Shown: positions 1 to 10,490 of the stretch, in pieces
Layout: each line of letters starts with the position of its first letter
Position numbering within the stretch: position 1 is the stretch's first letter
From: Glebionis coronaria
Lineage: Eukaryota; Streptophyta; Magnoliopsida; Asterales; Asteraceae
Assembly (NCBI GenBank): GCA_025667525.1
Contig: CM046875.1
Span: 201,166,125 to 201,230,124 of the forward strand
Length of the DNA stretch: 64,000 nt
Direction of reading: 5' to 3'
Translations under genes and position numbers: made by a program
Notes under the pieces: generated by a model
What the model saw: the letters and a program-made list of their open reading frames with translations, nothing else
What the model was told of the DNA's origin: nothing
Database searches by the model: none

Positions 1-1948
1 AGGTTAGGTTTAACAAGAGGGTGTTATAGTAGAGTTGAAGTAGAGGGGTGGCCTTTCTTCGTCTTTTGGTGTTTGTTTCAAGGGTTTCTTACTCTCATTT
101 TATTCGTGGAGCTTATGGAGGAGGCCCGTGTATCTGGTTCACTTTGATAAGTTTTTGCTATTATGATATTCAAAACACTTGTTCTTAAAATGAATTCACT
201 TTAGTTCTCCCTTCCTTAGATCGTGTTAAACAAAGTAATCAATTTAATAAGTGTAGGTGAGTTTACTCTAATACTCTTAAACATTAAGGACAATGTTTAT
301 CTTAAGTGTATGGGAAACTTCTATCGAAGTGACCTTACCTAGACCATTGTCTTAGTTTCATGATAACTTGGAAATTAATTTTTCAAACATTTTTCAAATT
401 TTTGATCTACTTTGGCCACCAAAAATATGCGTTCATAATTTTGGCATTAATCATTTTTCATTTGCATAACACATTTGCATTGTATATATTTCTTCTTTTA
501 ATTTTCATCAAAAATTTATAAAGAGAAAAAAAAGAATATATTAAAGGATATGGTTTAACAACTTTAGATATATTTGAAATATTAGGCCCGCCATGGATAC
601 TTTGACTCAACCCGAGTTTTCTTATCTAAGCATTCTCTAGCTAGTAGCCTTAACCATGTAGACCTTTATTGGTTTTTTAGGCTAAGCATCCACTAGTCTC
701 ATTATTTGAGATTTTAAACTGTGGAGAACAAGAGATGATAGAGTTTGAAGTAAGTGTAAAGGGCTAGATAAACCTCATACTAATTAATTGTGGCTTTTAT
801 ATCCCCTTTCGTAACCTTTACTTTCTTGTCAACGCATGTATATATGTTAATAAATAATCAAGAACGGGTTTAATTGGTTTGTATTCTCTTATGCATTTTT
901 GACTAATCATTCGTGGTTGGTATAAGTACGTCATAAGATTCTAAGTTAGAACGTTTTATGTGTACTTGACATATGTCATGCTTAATACTTAGCGGGTGTT
1001 TTTCCTTTTATTCTTTTCAACTTTATTTGTGAGGAATAAAGAAAAATAAAAGCGGCTTATGAAAAAAAATGAGTGGCTAGAAAAAAAAAGAGAAAGAAAA
1101 AGAACAAATAATAATTACAAGACTCCCAAGAGGGGCAGTGAAGTGTTAATTATAGTAGCTATTGAATTCCAATATTACTCTCACAAGGGTTGCGGGGATT
1201 TAATAGTTGCTCCAATCCAATTACCTTGACGGGTTGCGGAATTGAAGATCCAAAGTCTCAAAAAGGCGGCGGATATAAATTATTGTGTGAGTCTTATTTT
1301 TCTTTCCGTAGCGAGTGAGTAACTACTTATTAATGCATGACATAAGGATCTTACACATAAAACGAATGACTTATTATTAAGGGTCAGACTTCTATTAATT
1401 GTGGGCGGTTTTACGAGTAATGGATAAGATGGTTACTTAGGATTAAAACCGTGTTTCCTTATTTTCAGATTTTGCACTTCTTATATTTCACGCTTTAAAT
1501 AATGACAAATTTGCCCAAAAGCAATTTGCTCAAATAATAACCGGTCTTATAGGCATAATAAGTGGGGGTATAAGAGTAACACAGTTTATCTATATGAATG
1601 AGTTGATGCACTTTCACTTATGAATAACAATGACCTTGTTTTTAAGCTTGGTATGGGGAAAGTGAAACTTAAGGATGATAAGTGTTCATGGTACCAAAGC
1701 CCTAATTAAAGTCTTTGATTTGTTTATGAGTTATTTCCATCAAAGTCATTTCAAGAAAAATAAAAAATATATAAATAGAATTGTTTTCCTTGCATTGCAT
1801 TGTAAATATTCAAAATCATTCATCATTTAGCATAGTATAGTTTATTAACTCATAAAATGGCCAAGGTGGATTAATTATGCAAAAAGTGCACTCTAGAGCT
1901 TTGAAATACTACATTGCATGAGGCCATGGCAATGATCAAGTGGAGGGG
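1..1948 (+). mobile_element. Athila-type element, post-pol non-coding region (left part outside window)
   Basis: This stretch is the + strand counterpart of the region downstream of pol in the three - strand Athila copies. For example, the block at 283-300 and the following tract up to about 345 match, inverted, the sequence around 13590-13625 and 20700-20735. No coding frame of note is present; A-rich tracts lie at 1060-1110. It ends in a polypurine tract directly followed by an LTR start. Athila elements often carry an env-like frame here, and I see none. The pol part would lie left of the window. Confidence 0.75.
1938..1948 (+). other. Polypurine tract (plus-strand primer) of the left Athila-type element
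   Basis: AAGTGGAGGGG lies immediately before a TGTTGATATG LTR start. Position and composition fit a plus-strand priming site. The same place in the - strand Athila copies holds AAGTGTAGGGG. Confidence 0.7.
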
Positions 1949-4690
1949 TGTTGATATGTTTGAAAACACTCATCAATAATGACCCAAAAACCACTTAAAT
2001 CACAGAAAAATACATTATATTTAACTTTAAAATTTCAGAATTACGCGTGTATTTGTGTTTCATGTGTTTTCAGGTAAAAAGATGCATTTTAGAGCAAATA
2101 CGCATTTTCAAGGAATTTATATGACGAAAGACGAAGAAAAAGACAAAATCAAGCCTTCAAGGACCTTACTTGCCAAAATTACAAAGATGGAGGGCTTAAG
2201 TTGAAACTTTCATAAAAACAAAGGATGAAAAAGAAACTTGCTTAAATGTTTTTTACACATTTGATAAAAGATGAGAAAGTGAAGGACTTAAAACTAAACA
2301 ATGGGAAAGTGTATATAATTTCACTTTATTTGGTCAAAGATGGCATGTGTACTTAAGTTGCTCAAAAGACCAAGTCGTTATCTTCTCCAACTAAGAAAGA
2401 GAAAAGTTATCACAGACGTTTCATACCTTCTCTCTACCATACGACTTCAAATCAGATTCAAGAAAAATCAACAAGGATTCAAACAAAGCTTCAAACTACA
2501 AAATTGATCCTTATCGTCTCCTTTTCAAGATGATATACACCAATTCGATCAAGACTCAAAGATGAAGAAACTCCCAATGTTGGAAAAGATGATGAAGAAC
2601 CCTAATTGATCAAGATCATCGTATTTACACGTGGCAGATGAAGATTGGAGGTTACACGTCATCCATCTTCGCTCAACCTCTATAAATATCAAGAAACCCA
2701 CCTCATTTGAGACGGATAGCTAGGGTGTAGATTACACATAGTAGAATTAGCTAGGAGTAGTAATTAGTTAGTTAGTTAATCTTTTTCACTTTTTCTTTCA
2801 ATTCCGTTATAACTTTCAGTTTTCAATTGTAACCATTTTCTTGTTAGCCATTAATGAAATAATAAATCTTTCTAATTCTTTCCTTCTAATCAGTTCAAAA
2901 GTTAGTTAATTCTTGTTAATCTGTTCATGTTTTCTTGTGATCAGTTGAAACCGATTGTACTTATCTGCCATTAATGGAAGTTCTAAGCTTTTCAATCTTT
3001 TATCTTTTTAATCTTGTTAATCTTGTGTTCATAATAGAAATTTGATAGTAGTGTAATGAGTAGTTAATCTTTTTTAGTTTTACTTCAAGATTTGTTAGAC
3101 TGCTTTAGCAAATTAATTCTGTTTGATTTCTGTTCTTTCAGTTGAAACAAATCTCTTGTCACAGTTAATGAAATCTTTACTAGCTCAACTTTTCAATCTC
3201 TTATCAAAAAGTTTTTCTCTATGTCATTAGCTTGTGACAAGCTTATTAGTGTTACTTGTTAAGATTGATATGATAAATAGTCAAAAGATCAGAGACCATC
3301 TGTTATTAGTGTTCTTCGAGATCAGCTTAAATCTGATGAGTGTTTTACCATCAGCTTTGCAGTTTAGCTAGTCTTCATAATCAATTTGATTATATTCAGT
3401 AGCAGTGTTAGACTTAGAAGTAAGAATTAGATAGTGGATTTTGAATTGGAGTATAACATTTTTTGTCTTGCAAGTTTTCTTTTAGTTTTATTATGCAGGT
3501 TCTGTTTGGACTTGTGGACTCATGAGATGCTGGCAGTTCAATTCCGTGAAGCTCTTCAATTAGTGAATGCATTTAAGTAAGTTCAGCGCTTACTTCTTCA
3601 TCAAAGGACTTGATCTTCAGATGCACAAGTCAAGTGCATGTTCATTTCTGCAAATATTAGTATCTTTAATATTAGTGTATAATATTGTGTAACTCCCTTG
3701 AACTTCTCATAAACAGTATAATGCTATATGTTTATAGTTGAGATATAGAACTTTATGCATTTGTTACTCATTTTTCTGCAATTTGTTTGTAAAAACCTGT
3801 GTTTAGTAGCTTATCTGTGCAGTAGGGATAAGTGCTTATTAGGTGAAAAAATTGAACTAGATAAGTTCTAAACTTGATATTTAGTATAGAATAAGCTTTT
3901 CTTTAGTCAAGTTCTGCTTTTGTGCGACTTATAGAAGTCAAATAGGGTCATCACAGTAGTTAGGGTAATCAGCAGGTGTAAATTTACTTTGTTGGAGGTT
4001 ATCAGTTAAAAGCTTATTAGATAAGCTCATTAAGCAGTTAGAATAAGCTTAGAGATCACTTGATGTAAATTGGATAGTAGTAAAGTTCTACACCTGAGAG
4101 ATTTTTTTGTTTGAAATGTGTTTCTCAAATGAAGTTTAAGCCAATTTTGCACATTGGACCCCTAACTTTGTGTGTCTGCATATCACCCACGGTCCATAGT
4201 AAATTCAGTTTCATTTAGTCTAAGTTTGGTTAAAGTATGTTTTTAATCCCTCATTTTGATATTAGCTATTTTAGTCACAGTCCCTAGTACCTAATTGTTA
4301 GTTATTGCTGTTAGTTAAGTAATTGATCTGTTAGTAGTAGATTTGGACTGTAATTCATTTTTGTTGGGCCTGTTTGGATGTAAATTTGGGCATGTATTGT
4401 TTTAGACGATGTGAACTTTATAGATTTAAGTTTAGTTAGTTTTAAAAATATTCATTTTAGCATTAATAAATTGTATTTTTACTTTGTAGAAATAGCTTTA
4501 TATTTTGTAATATGTATTTTGACTTTGTCGTATAAACTTGTATTTTACATTTTTTATGTTTCGTGCATTTAAATGTGGTAATTGCTATTTGTTTTAGCGT
4601 AGTACGTATACGTAGGTAATATAGTATTTTTACATTTTTACATGCTTCGTGTACTAAGTAGATTATAAACCAAAATTACAAATTTTATCA
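1949..4690 (+). mobile_element. 3' LTR of the left Athila-type element (right end uncertain)
   Basis: It starts with TG directly after the polypurine tract. A TATA-like box lies at 2681 and an AATAAA-type polyadenylation signal at about 2864. A long T-rich tract with repeated GCTTATTAG and AAGCTTATT words follows, also seen in the solo LTR at 48274-52059. Only short spurious frames occur. I could not fix the right end: the sequence passes into copia-derived DNA somewhere between about 4690 and 4800, so the LTR may be truncated. Confidence 0.55.
2681..2690 (+). promoter_or_regulatory. Putative LTR TATA box
   Basis: TATAAATATC sits about 730 bp into the LTR. AATAAA-like signals follow about 180 bp downstream, the usual order for an LTR promoter and polyadenylation site. 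Confidence 0.45.
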
Positions 4691-4802
4691 CCAAAAACAA
4701 TTAAGTCAAGGTTAAAAAGTTAAATCAATTCGATAAGACCGAGAGAAAACGAACTAAAAACAAAATATTCCTTCTAGTTTACCCAACTCTGCTAACCGTA
4801 GC

Positions 4803-5429
4803 ATGTCATATCCTAGGAGCATCAATCAATCATCTAGGAATTCTAGATCTTACTCGGACATTAAATATGTTACTTGTAAAACATGTATGAAATGTGTCTT
4901 TAGAGCAAATCATGACTCTTGTGTCAAGAAATTCCTTAATGAGGTGAACTCCCGTGCTAGAGTTAAATCCCAGTGGTAATCTAAAATCAAACCCATTGGT
5001 AAAGTTTGGTGCCCCACTAGTAGAACTTTCACTCTTGTAGGAAACGAGTTCCCTTTAACTAGGATAGTCTCCACTCCTACTAAGACTACTAGGGAGGAAA
5101 CTGAAAAAGATGATACATCACTTAAGCCTGAGATTAAGTTAGCCTGTAAAAGGAAACCTTTGATAGCTAAGAAAGGTGAACCATCTATTAATGTCACCTC
5201 TAGCACAAATAAAGCCAACTATGAACACCCGCATGGTTCTAAGATAGATATCGCTAACCCATATAAAAGCATACAAACTCCAAATGAGAATGTAGGTACC
5301 AAAGTCAAGGATCAACAAAAACAAACCGGTCCGATCTATGTATACCATTCAACTAAGGACACTCTCAGAGTTTGGTTACTGAAGAAGCAGATATCAGAGA
5401 AACAAGTGTCTCAGGGGATTTTCAGTTAA
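4803..5429 (+). pseudogene. Ty1/copia (TNT1-like) pol fragment
   Basis: One reading frame runs from 4803 to the stop at 5427-5429, interrupted by a single in-frame TAA at 4977-4979. It reads ...CKTCMKCVFRANHDSC..., then a PIGKVW / RTFTLVGNEFPLTR-like block, then a Lys- and Thr-rich stretch. This is the linker part of TNT1-type copia polyproteins that I associate with Asteraceae elements. Gag and protease upstream, and reverse transcriptase and RNase H downstream, are absent. A structured repeat array begins directly after the frame. It is a truncated remnant with no expected activity. Family assignment is from motif recognition only. Confidence 0.65.
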
Positions 5430-5443
5430 GCTTACAATGTATG

Positions 5444-6300
5444 GCTCATCGTTAAATATCAGACGATGACCCGATCTTCAAATAAAGGAAAGTTTATCGC
5501 CGATGATAAACTTATCCTCCCAAACGAGATATTAAATTTTTCTCGGACACGAGCTTACATTAAAACTATTCAAAGGTTTTAAGCTCGTTTACATGGTTCA
5601 TTGTTAAATGACCGGCAATGAACCGGACTTCAAATAAAGTTAAGTTTATCTATGCAACATAACTTACCCTCAAAACGAGAAAATAAATTTTCTCGGACAC
5701 AAGCTTACATTAAAACTATTCAAAGGTTTTAAGCTCGTGTATATGGCGTATAATTATATCTCAGAGTATGCCCCGGACTTCAAAGAAAGGAAAGTTTATC
5801 GCCGATGATAAACTTATCCTCACAACGAGAAATTAATATTTCTCGGGCACGCGCTTATATTAAAAACATTCTAAGTTTTTAAGCTCATGCACTATAAATT
5901 ACAGTTAAATATCAGACTGTAACTCGAACTTAAATTTTCGGAAACCTTACTTTAATGATAGCTAATCCTCGTAACGGGAAATTAATTTTTCTCGGTCCTG
6001 AGCTTGTATTAAAACATTCCAAGTTTTAAGCTCAGAAAGGAAAGTGTATCTTTTAAATAAGAGAACATTTCCTCATAACGAGAAATTCATCTTTCTCGGT
6101 CATGAGCTTTACGTTAAAACATTCAAAAGTTTTTCAAGCTCATGATAGCGAATTCTAAGTAAATGTCAATTTAAGACTCGTTCTTTAGTTAAAAGGAAAG
6201 TTTATCGCCGATGACAAACTTATCCTCACAATGGGAAGTTTACAACTTCTCAGACTTGAGCTCATTTAGTAAGATATTCAAAATCTTAAGCTCAAGTAAT
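5444..6300 (+). repeat. Tandem array of ~150-bp units, each folding into up to four hairpins
   Basis: Units recur at about 149-154 bp (first-hairpin starts 5446, 5595, 5745, 5899), followed by a shorter unit and a sixth. Hairpin 1 stems: TCATCGT/ACGATGA (5446-5452, 5463-5469), GGTTCATTG/CAATGAACC (5595-5603, 5616-5624), GGCGTAT/GTATGCC with two G-U pairs, TTACAGT/ACTGTAA (5899-5905, 5916-5922). Units 1 and 4 share the 10-nt loop TAAATATCAG although their stems differ. Hairpin 2: AAGTTTATC/GATAAACTT (5490-5498, 5505-5513; again at 5792-5815). Hairpin 3: CGAGAAAAT/ATTTTCTCG (5676-5695), CGAGAAAT/ATTTCTCG (5826-5845), GGGAAGTT/AACTTCTC (6233-6251). Hairpin 4: ACGAGCTT/AAGCTCGT, CTGAGCTT/AAGCTCAG, TCATGAGCTT/AAGCTCATGA, ACTTGAGCT/AGCTCAAGT. 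Function unknown. Confidence 0.8.
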
Positions 6301-6800
6301 TGGTTTATTAAAACTGTTGAACACAATTTTTCAAGAATTTTTCAAAAGGTTTTTTCTAAATCTTTCAAAATTACATGTTCAACAATGTTTTGATAAAAAG
6401 AGCATGTCTTCTGGAATCGATAATATTTACGATCCTAGAAATGTCGTTCAATAATAACACGGGGTTGTAAATAAAGTTAGAGCAAAAGTTTAAATGATTT
6501 AAAACATGCTCAAAATGGCTTGCTATTATTTCAGATAATAACCCGTTTTTCATATTAAAGTCAAGCATTTCACCAGAAAGCTTTGACTCAACAACGGGTA
6601 TTAATTTTCTCGGGCATGGTTTACTTTATAACCATGTAAGGGATTGTGTTTACGTAATAACACAATCTAACATGAATCTATGTACGCATCAGTGCATTTA
6701 TTTGTTAACACAAGAGAAATCTTGTTTTTATGAAGTTATCATCTCCACATCCCGCAGCAATTTACAATTGATATCTACATACTCGAAAATGCGACTACTC
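6301..6800 (+). repeat. Hairpin-rich tract following the array
   Basis: No coding frame. Perfect stems continue without the 150-bp period: TGTTGAACA with TGTTCAACA (about 6316 and 6376), GAGCATGT with ACATGCTC (about 6400 and 6505), CATGGTT/AACCATG (about 6615-6637), GATTGTGTT/AACACAATC (about 6643-6666) and ACAAGA-GAAA-TCTTGT (about 6711). The stems differ in sequence from each other and from the array. Confidence 0.65.
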
Positions 6801-8110
6801 AAACGGACACTATAGCTCTTTCAGTAGAACACGTGTCAACATTGAGGGGGAGCAATTGTTAAGCATTCAGAATCTTTGATGCCGAAAGTGCCAAGTTCAC
6901 AAATTGGTGTGAAGATAACGATATCAATCGTACATGTGGTGTCATGAAAGATTACCGCTTTTCAAGAAGGATGAGATAATTTCAGACGTTACGGGGGAGA
7001 CCAACATCGTGAACAAGAACCACGTGATTCTATCATATGATGTTCTCCATCATTCAGGTCCAACCTCGTAAATTATCAATCTTGTGAATACATTATCATA
7101 TATGATCTTTGCACGTGATAAATACCTTACAGTTGTGTTTAAAAGGTATATAATTTACGTATCAAGTACAACCTCATTAATTTGAGGGGGAGCTTGTGTA
7201 AATCATGAAGATAATTGGATTTGCATTTTTCTTCCCAAATATTCTTAAAGTTTCATTAAATCAATTGATATTAAAAACATCGATTATGTTAATATTTTTA
7301 ATATGGGGGAGAAAATGTGATTTAATATTGAGATCATTTAATTCAATGGAATAACTTAATGTGTTGGCTCATTCCTACATATGTGAAATGTTTTTGAATA
7401 TCGTGGCATATGTTAAGGGGGATCAAAATGGATTTGTACATCAAAGTGGATTTCATGGTGACGTATACTTACCCACAACATCTTAATTCACGACGGTGAC
7501 GATTGTGGTGACATAAGGATGGTAGGATAGGTTAAAGTCCAATGATTCTTCTAGAACCGGAGGAATGTGCCCAAGGACGTTCCATAGCTAGAAATAGTAG
7601 TCCTTGGGAAAGATGGAGAAAGATTGTGAATGTAGCTGAATGCCGGCCAAGTACTTAAGTTAGCACTGGAACAATCAGAACAAGGTGCTAGTTATGACGT
7701 ATTGGTAAGCATTGGAGGGGTTGAAGAATGAAAAAGAATTGTAAAGACAAAGGGTGAAAAGAAAACAACCATCCTTACAACCTTAGACAGAAACCGGGTC
7801 AACTCATATGTTATTGAAGATAGATGTCAAGGACCCAGTGATGCAATGCACAACCCATCCCAGCTAACTCAGATATCTCTCAAAAGATATTTGTTTTAAT
7901 CACACGGAGACAACGCATTATCTATCGATTTATTCACTCTGAATATATTTATATTAAAAAGGTGGCACTCCTCTCCAGCCTCCAATCACTAAAAATACAA
8001 AATGCACGATCGAGTCTAGAGCCATTTGAGATCATCAAATATCTCATTAGGACACACTTCTATATTTCCTTGCTTCTTCACACACTATGGAAAGTAAGAA
8101 ACATATTAAG
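6801..8110 (+). mobile_element. Copia-derived non-coding internal sequence
   Basis: No recognisable domain. Polypurine-tract-like words recur: TTGAGGGGGAG near 6842 and 7182, ATGGGGGAGA near 7303, AAGGGGGATC near 7414. The part from 7117 on is repeated in the second tandem copy (14157 on). A weak frame at 7962-8198 has no recognisable domain and is also copied at 15002-15238. Confidence 0.5.
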
Positions 8111-8111
8111 A

Positions 8112-8510
8112 GTCCTATGCAAAATCTTCATGATCTTGCCTGAACATCCGAGTAATACAGAAGTATTTATAATGAAGATGGAAATCCTTCTTGTGTGAAC
8201 ATCAAAAAGCTCATGGTAGGTGACTTGTGCGATTCTTTATGAATCAAACTTGTGATAACTGGAAAGCAACAGTGGTTTAATTCTTAAGTGAATCTAAACA
8301 CGTTCCAGACCTCTACGTAATATCTTAGTGATCTTGCCAGAACACTCAGAGTGGCATTGTTAAGTGTTTACAGTGATGAGTGGAAATCCTTCTAGTGTTA
8401 ACATCAAACAACACTTAGTAGGTAACTTGCAAGATTCAATATGAATCAAGCTCGTGACAACTGGAAAGCAACTATCATGCGATTCATTAATGAGTCAAAC
8501 TTGTTCTAAG
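8112..8510 (+). repeat. Two diverged ~200-bp direct repeats in the copia 3' region
   Basis: About 8112-8310 and 8311-8510 share ordered blocks: ATCTTGCC(T/A)GAACA, GGAAATCCTTCT, GTAGGT(G/A)ACTTG, GATTC...ATGAATCAA, then ACTGGAAAGCAAC. The copies are clearly diverged. The pair is present again in the second tandem copy (about 15152-15545). No coding role is evident. Confidence 0.65.
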
Positions 8511-9249
8511 AATAGGAATTGACGGCTTCAATCATGCGGATAATTTTATCCAAATGATTCACTATTTATATTTGCAGTCAGTTTTGGACGGTCGAGTTAA
8601 GAGAACGAGTTTACCCGCGAAATCTTGTAAAGTAGATTCTTAATTGAAACTACCTGCCACAAGTACGATATTTAATATCGTCCAACGGTCTTCACCGACC
8701 GGAGGTAAAATGCTACCTAATTAGGTTGAAATGTTCAAAGCCATTTCAATAGTGTCTATGTTTTTGTTGTAATTGTCTTATGCAGCATAACAAGACGGTG
8801 ACATTTCGATGTCCGAGAAGAAATCGTCCCCGCATGCTTATACTTTCTACACTTAATACTTCAACAAATTCAAGAAAGCCTAAAAGTCAAGTCTTCCGCT
8901 GTATCAAACTCTGAAGCTTTTAAGAATTTATAAAGGCAATAGTATGTGGAACATGAAGTCACGAGGAGGAGAATATCACAAGTGATGAATGCACAAGGTC
9001 AAGGAAAGGAAACATGCTCAAGACTAAAGTCAAAGATCTCATCAGCATATTCACAAGAACAAGATCGAAGACTCAAGCATAGTATGCTATGTTTAAGATT
9101 TTTTATAATGGTGTGACCTCCCTTAGGGGGAGATTGTTGGAAATACGTTTTTCCAAAGAAAGTCTCGGTCACATCATTGTTAGCATAGATCACGAGCTAT
9201 AGACTATTTAGGAATTTGTAACTTGGAGTGACCTCCCTTAGGGGGAGAT
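8391..9249 (+). repeat. Left arm of a copia-LTR-centred inverted repeat
   Basis: This arm is the direct 3' internal end of the copia element, ending in CTTAGGGGGAGA just before the LTR. Its reverse complement follows the LTR at 9608-10490. The shared block GATATTAAATATC with its ACCGTTGG neighbour lies near 8670 here and 10180 in the other arm. Within this arm the PPT plus LTR-start sequence is duplicated about 117 bp apart (near 9121 and 9238). Confidence 0.8.
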
Positions 9250-9607
9250 TATTGGAAATAAATTTTTACGTATTTAGGAAGTGTAGGTCCACATTTTCTT
9301 ATGATTGTACAAGTGTTTGATTGATCTAAATAGTGGGAGAGAGATGAAGAACTAGAGAGAGAAAGTTAGAGAGAGAAAGTTAGAGAGAGAAAGGAGATGA
9401 TTAGAGAAAGAAAGACTTATTAAGTGAAATGTGAAATGACAACTAATGAACAACCCTCCTAACATGCTAGGAGGGTGTATATATAGCCCACCCTACATGT
9501 GGGATTGATGGGCTATATTGTTTACATATTGGATCACGAGCCCAATCTACGAATAAATGGTTGGAGTGACCGATCCTTTCTAAATACGTAAAAACATATT
9601 TCCAACA
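9250..9607 (+). mobile_element. Ty1/copia LTR (358 bp)
   Basis: It follows a polypurine tract, starts TATTGGAAATA (TGTTGGAAATA in the other copy at 16054) and ends TTTCCAACA. A TATA-like run lies at about 9477-9484. The ends form an unusually long inverted repeat of about 31 bp with three mismatches. Both flanks are copia internal sequence in opposite orientations, so this is the centre of a palindrome rather than one end of a normal element. Confidence 0.75.
9353..9402 (+). repeat. 14-bp minisatellite in the copia LTR
   Basis: AGAGAGAGAAAGTT is repeated about three times here and about twice in the second copy (near 16157), a copy-number difference between the tandem units. Confidence 0.7.
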
Positions 9608-10490
9608 ATCTCTCTCTAAGGGAGGTCACTCCAAGTTACAATGTCCTAAATAATCTATAGCTCGTGATCTATGCTAACAATGATGTGACCGAGACTTTCT
9701 TTGGAAAAACGTATTTCCAAACAATCTCCCCTAAGGGAGGTCACACCATTTTACAAAATCTTAAACCTAGCATACTATGCTTGAGTCTTCGATCTTGTTC
9801 TTGTAAATATGCAGATGAGATCTTTGACTTTATTCTTGAGCATGTTTACTTGCCTTGACCTTGTTCATTCAGCACTTGTGAAATTTGCCTCCTCGTGACT
9901 TCATGTCCCACATACTTATACTTTATAAATTCTTGAAAGCTTCTAAATTTGATACAGCGGAAGACTTGACTTTTAGGCTTTCTTGAATTTGTTGAAGTAT
10001 TAAGTGCATACAGTATAAGAATGTGTTGACGACTTCTTCTGGATTGTACACCGCAATGCCACCTTCTTGTTACGCTGCATAAGACAGTTAGAAACAAAAC
10101 ATATAACCGGATGAAATGGCCTTGAACATTTCATTCTAATTCGGTAGAATTATACCTCCGGTCGGTGAAGACCGTTGGACGATATTAAATATCGTACTTG
10201 TGGTAGGTAGTTTCAATTAAGAACCTCCTTGACAAGATTTCGCGGGTAAACCCGTTCTCTTTACTCGACCATCCAAGGCTGAATACGAACGTAAAGAGTG
10301 AATCATTTGGATAGAATTATCCGCATGATTAAAGTCGTCAATTCATGTTCCTGGAACAAGTGAAATTCAATTAAGAACCACACCATCGTTGCTTTCCAGT
10401 TGTCACGGGCTTGATTCGTATAGAATCTTGCAAGTTACCTACCAAGTGTTGTTTGAGGTTAACACTAGAAGGATTTTCACTCATCACTGT
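9608..10490 (-). repeat. Right arm of the copia-LTR-centred inverted repeat
   Basis: This is the reverse complement of 8391-9249, beginning with an inverted PPT (CTAAGGGAGG) and ending where the Athila LTR starts (TAATAATACAAGG, 10491). A 64-codon frame occurs in both arms and in the second copy (8999-9193, 9664-9858, 39850-40044). It spans the PPT and LTR-start duplication, so I do not call it a gene. Confidence 0.8.

Noticed and set aside
5444..6300. CRISPR-like array
   Set aside because: Repeats are ~150 bp, degenerate and continuous without unique spacers, in plant retrotransposon DNA with no cas genes.
7962..8198. 78-codon frame, identical copy at 15002-15238
   Set aside because: It sits in the identical part of the tandem duplication and shows no recognisable domain; I treat it as copia 3' non-coding DNA.
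8999..9193. 64-codon frame present three times (also 9664-9858 and 39850-40044)
   Set aside because: It spans PPT and LTR-start sequence in the palindrome arms; conservation is explained by the duplication of DNA.
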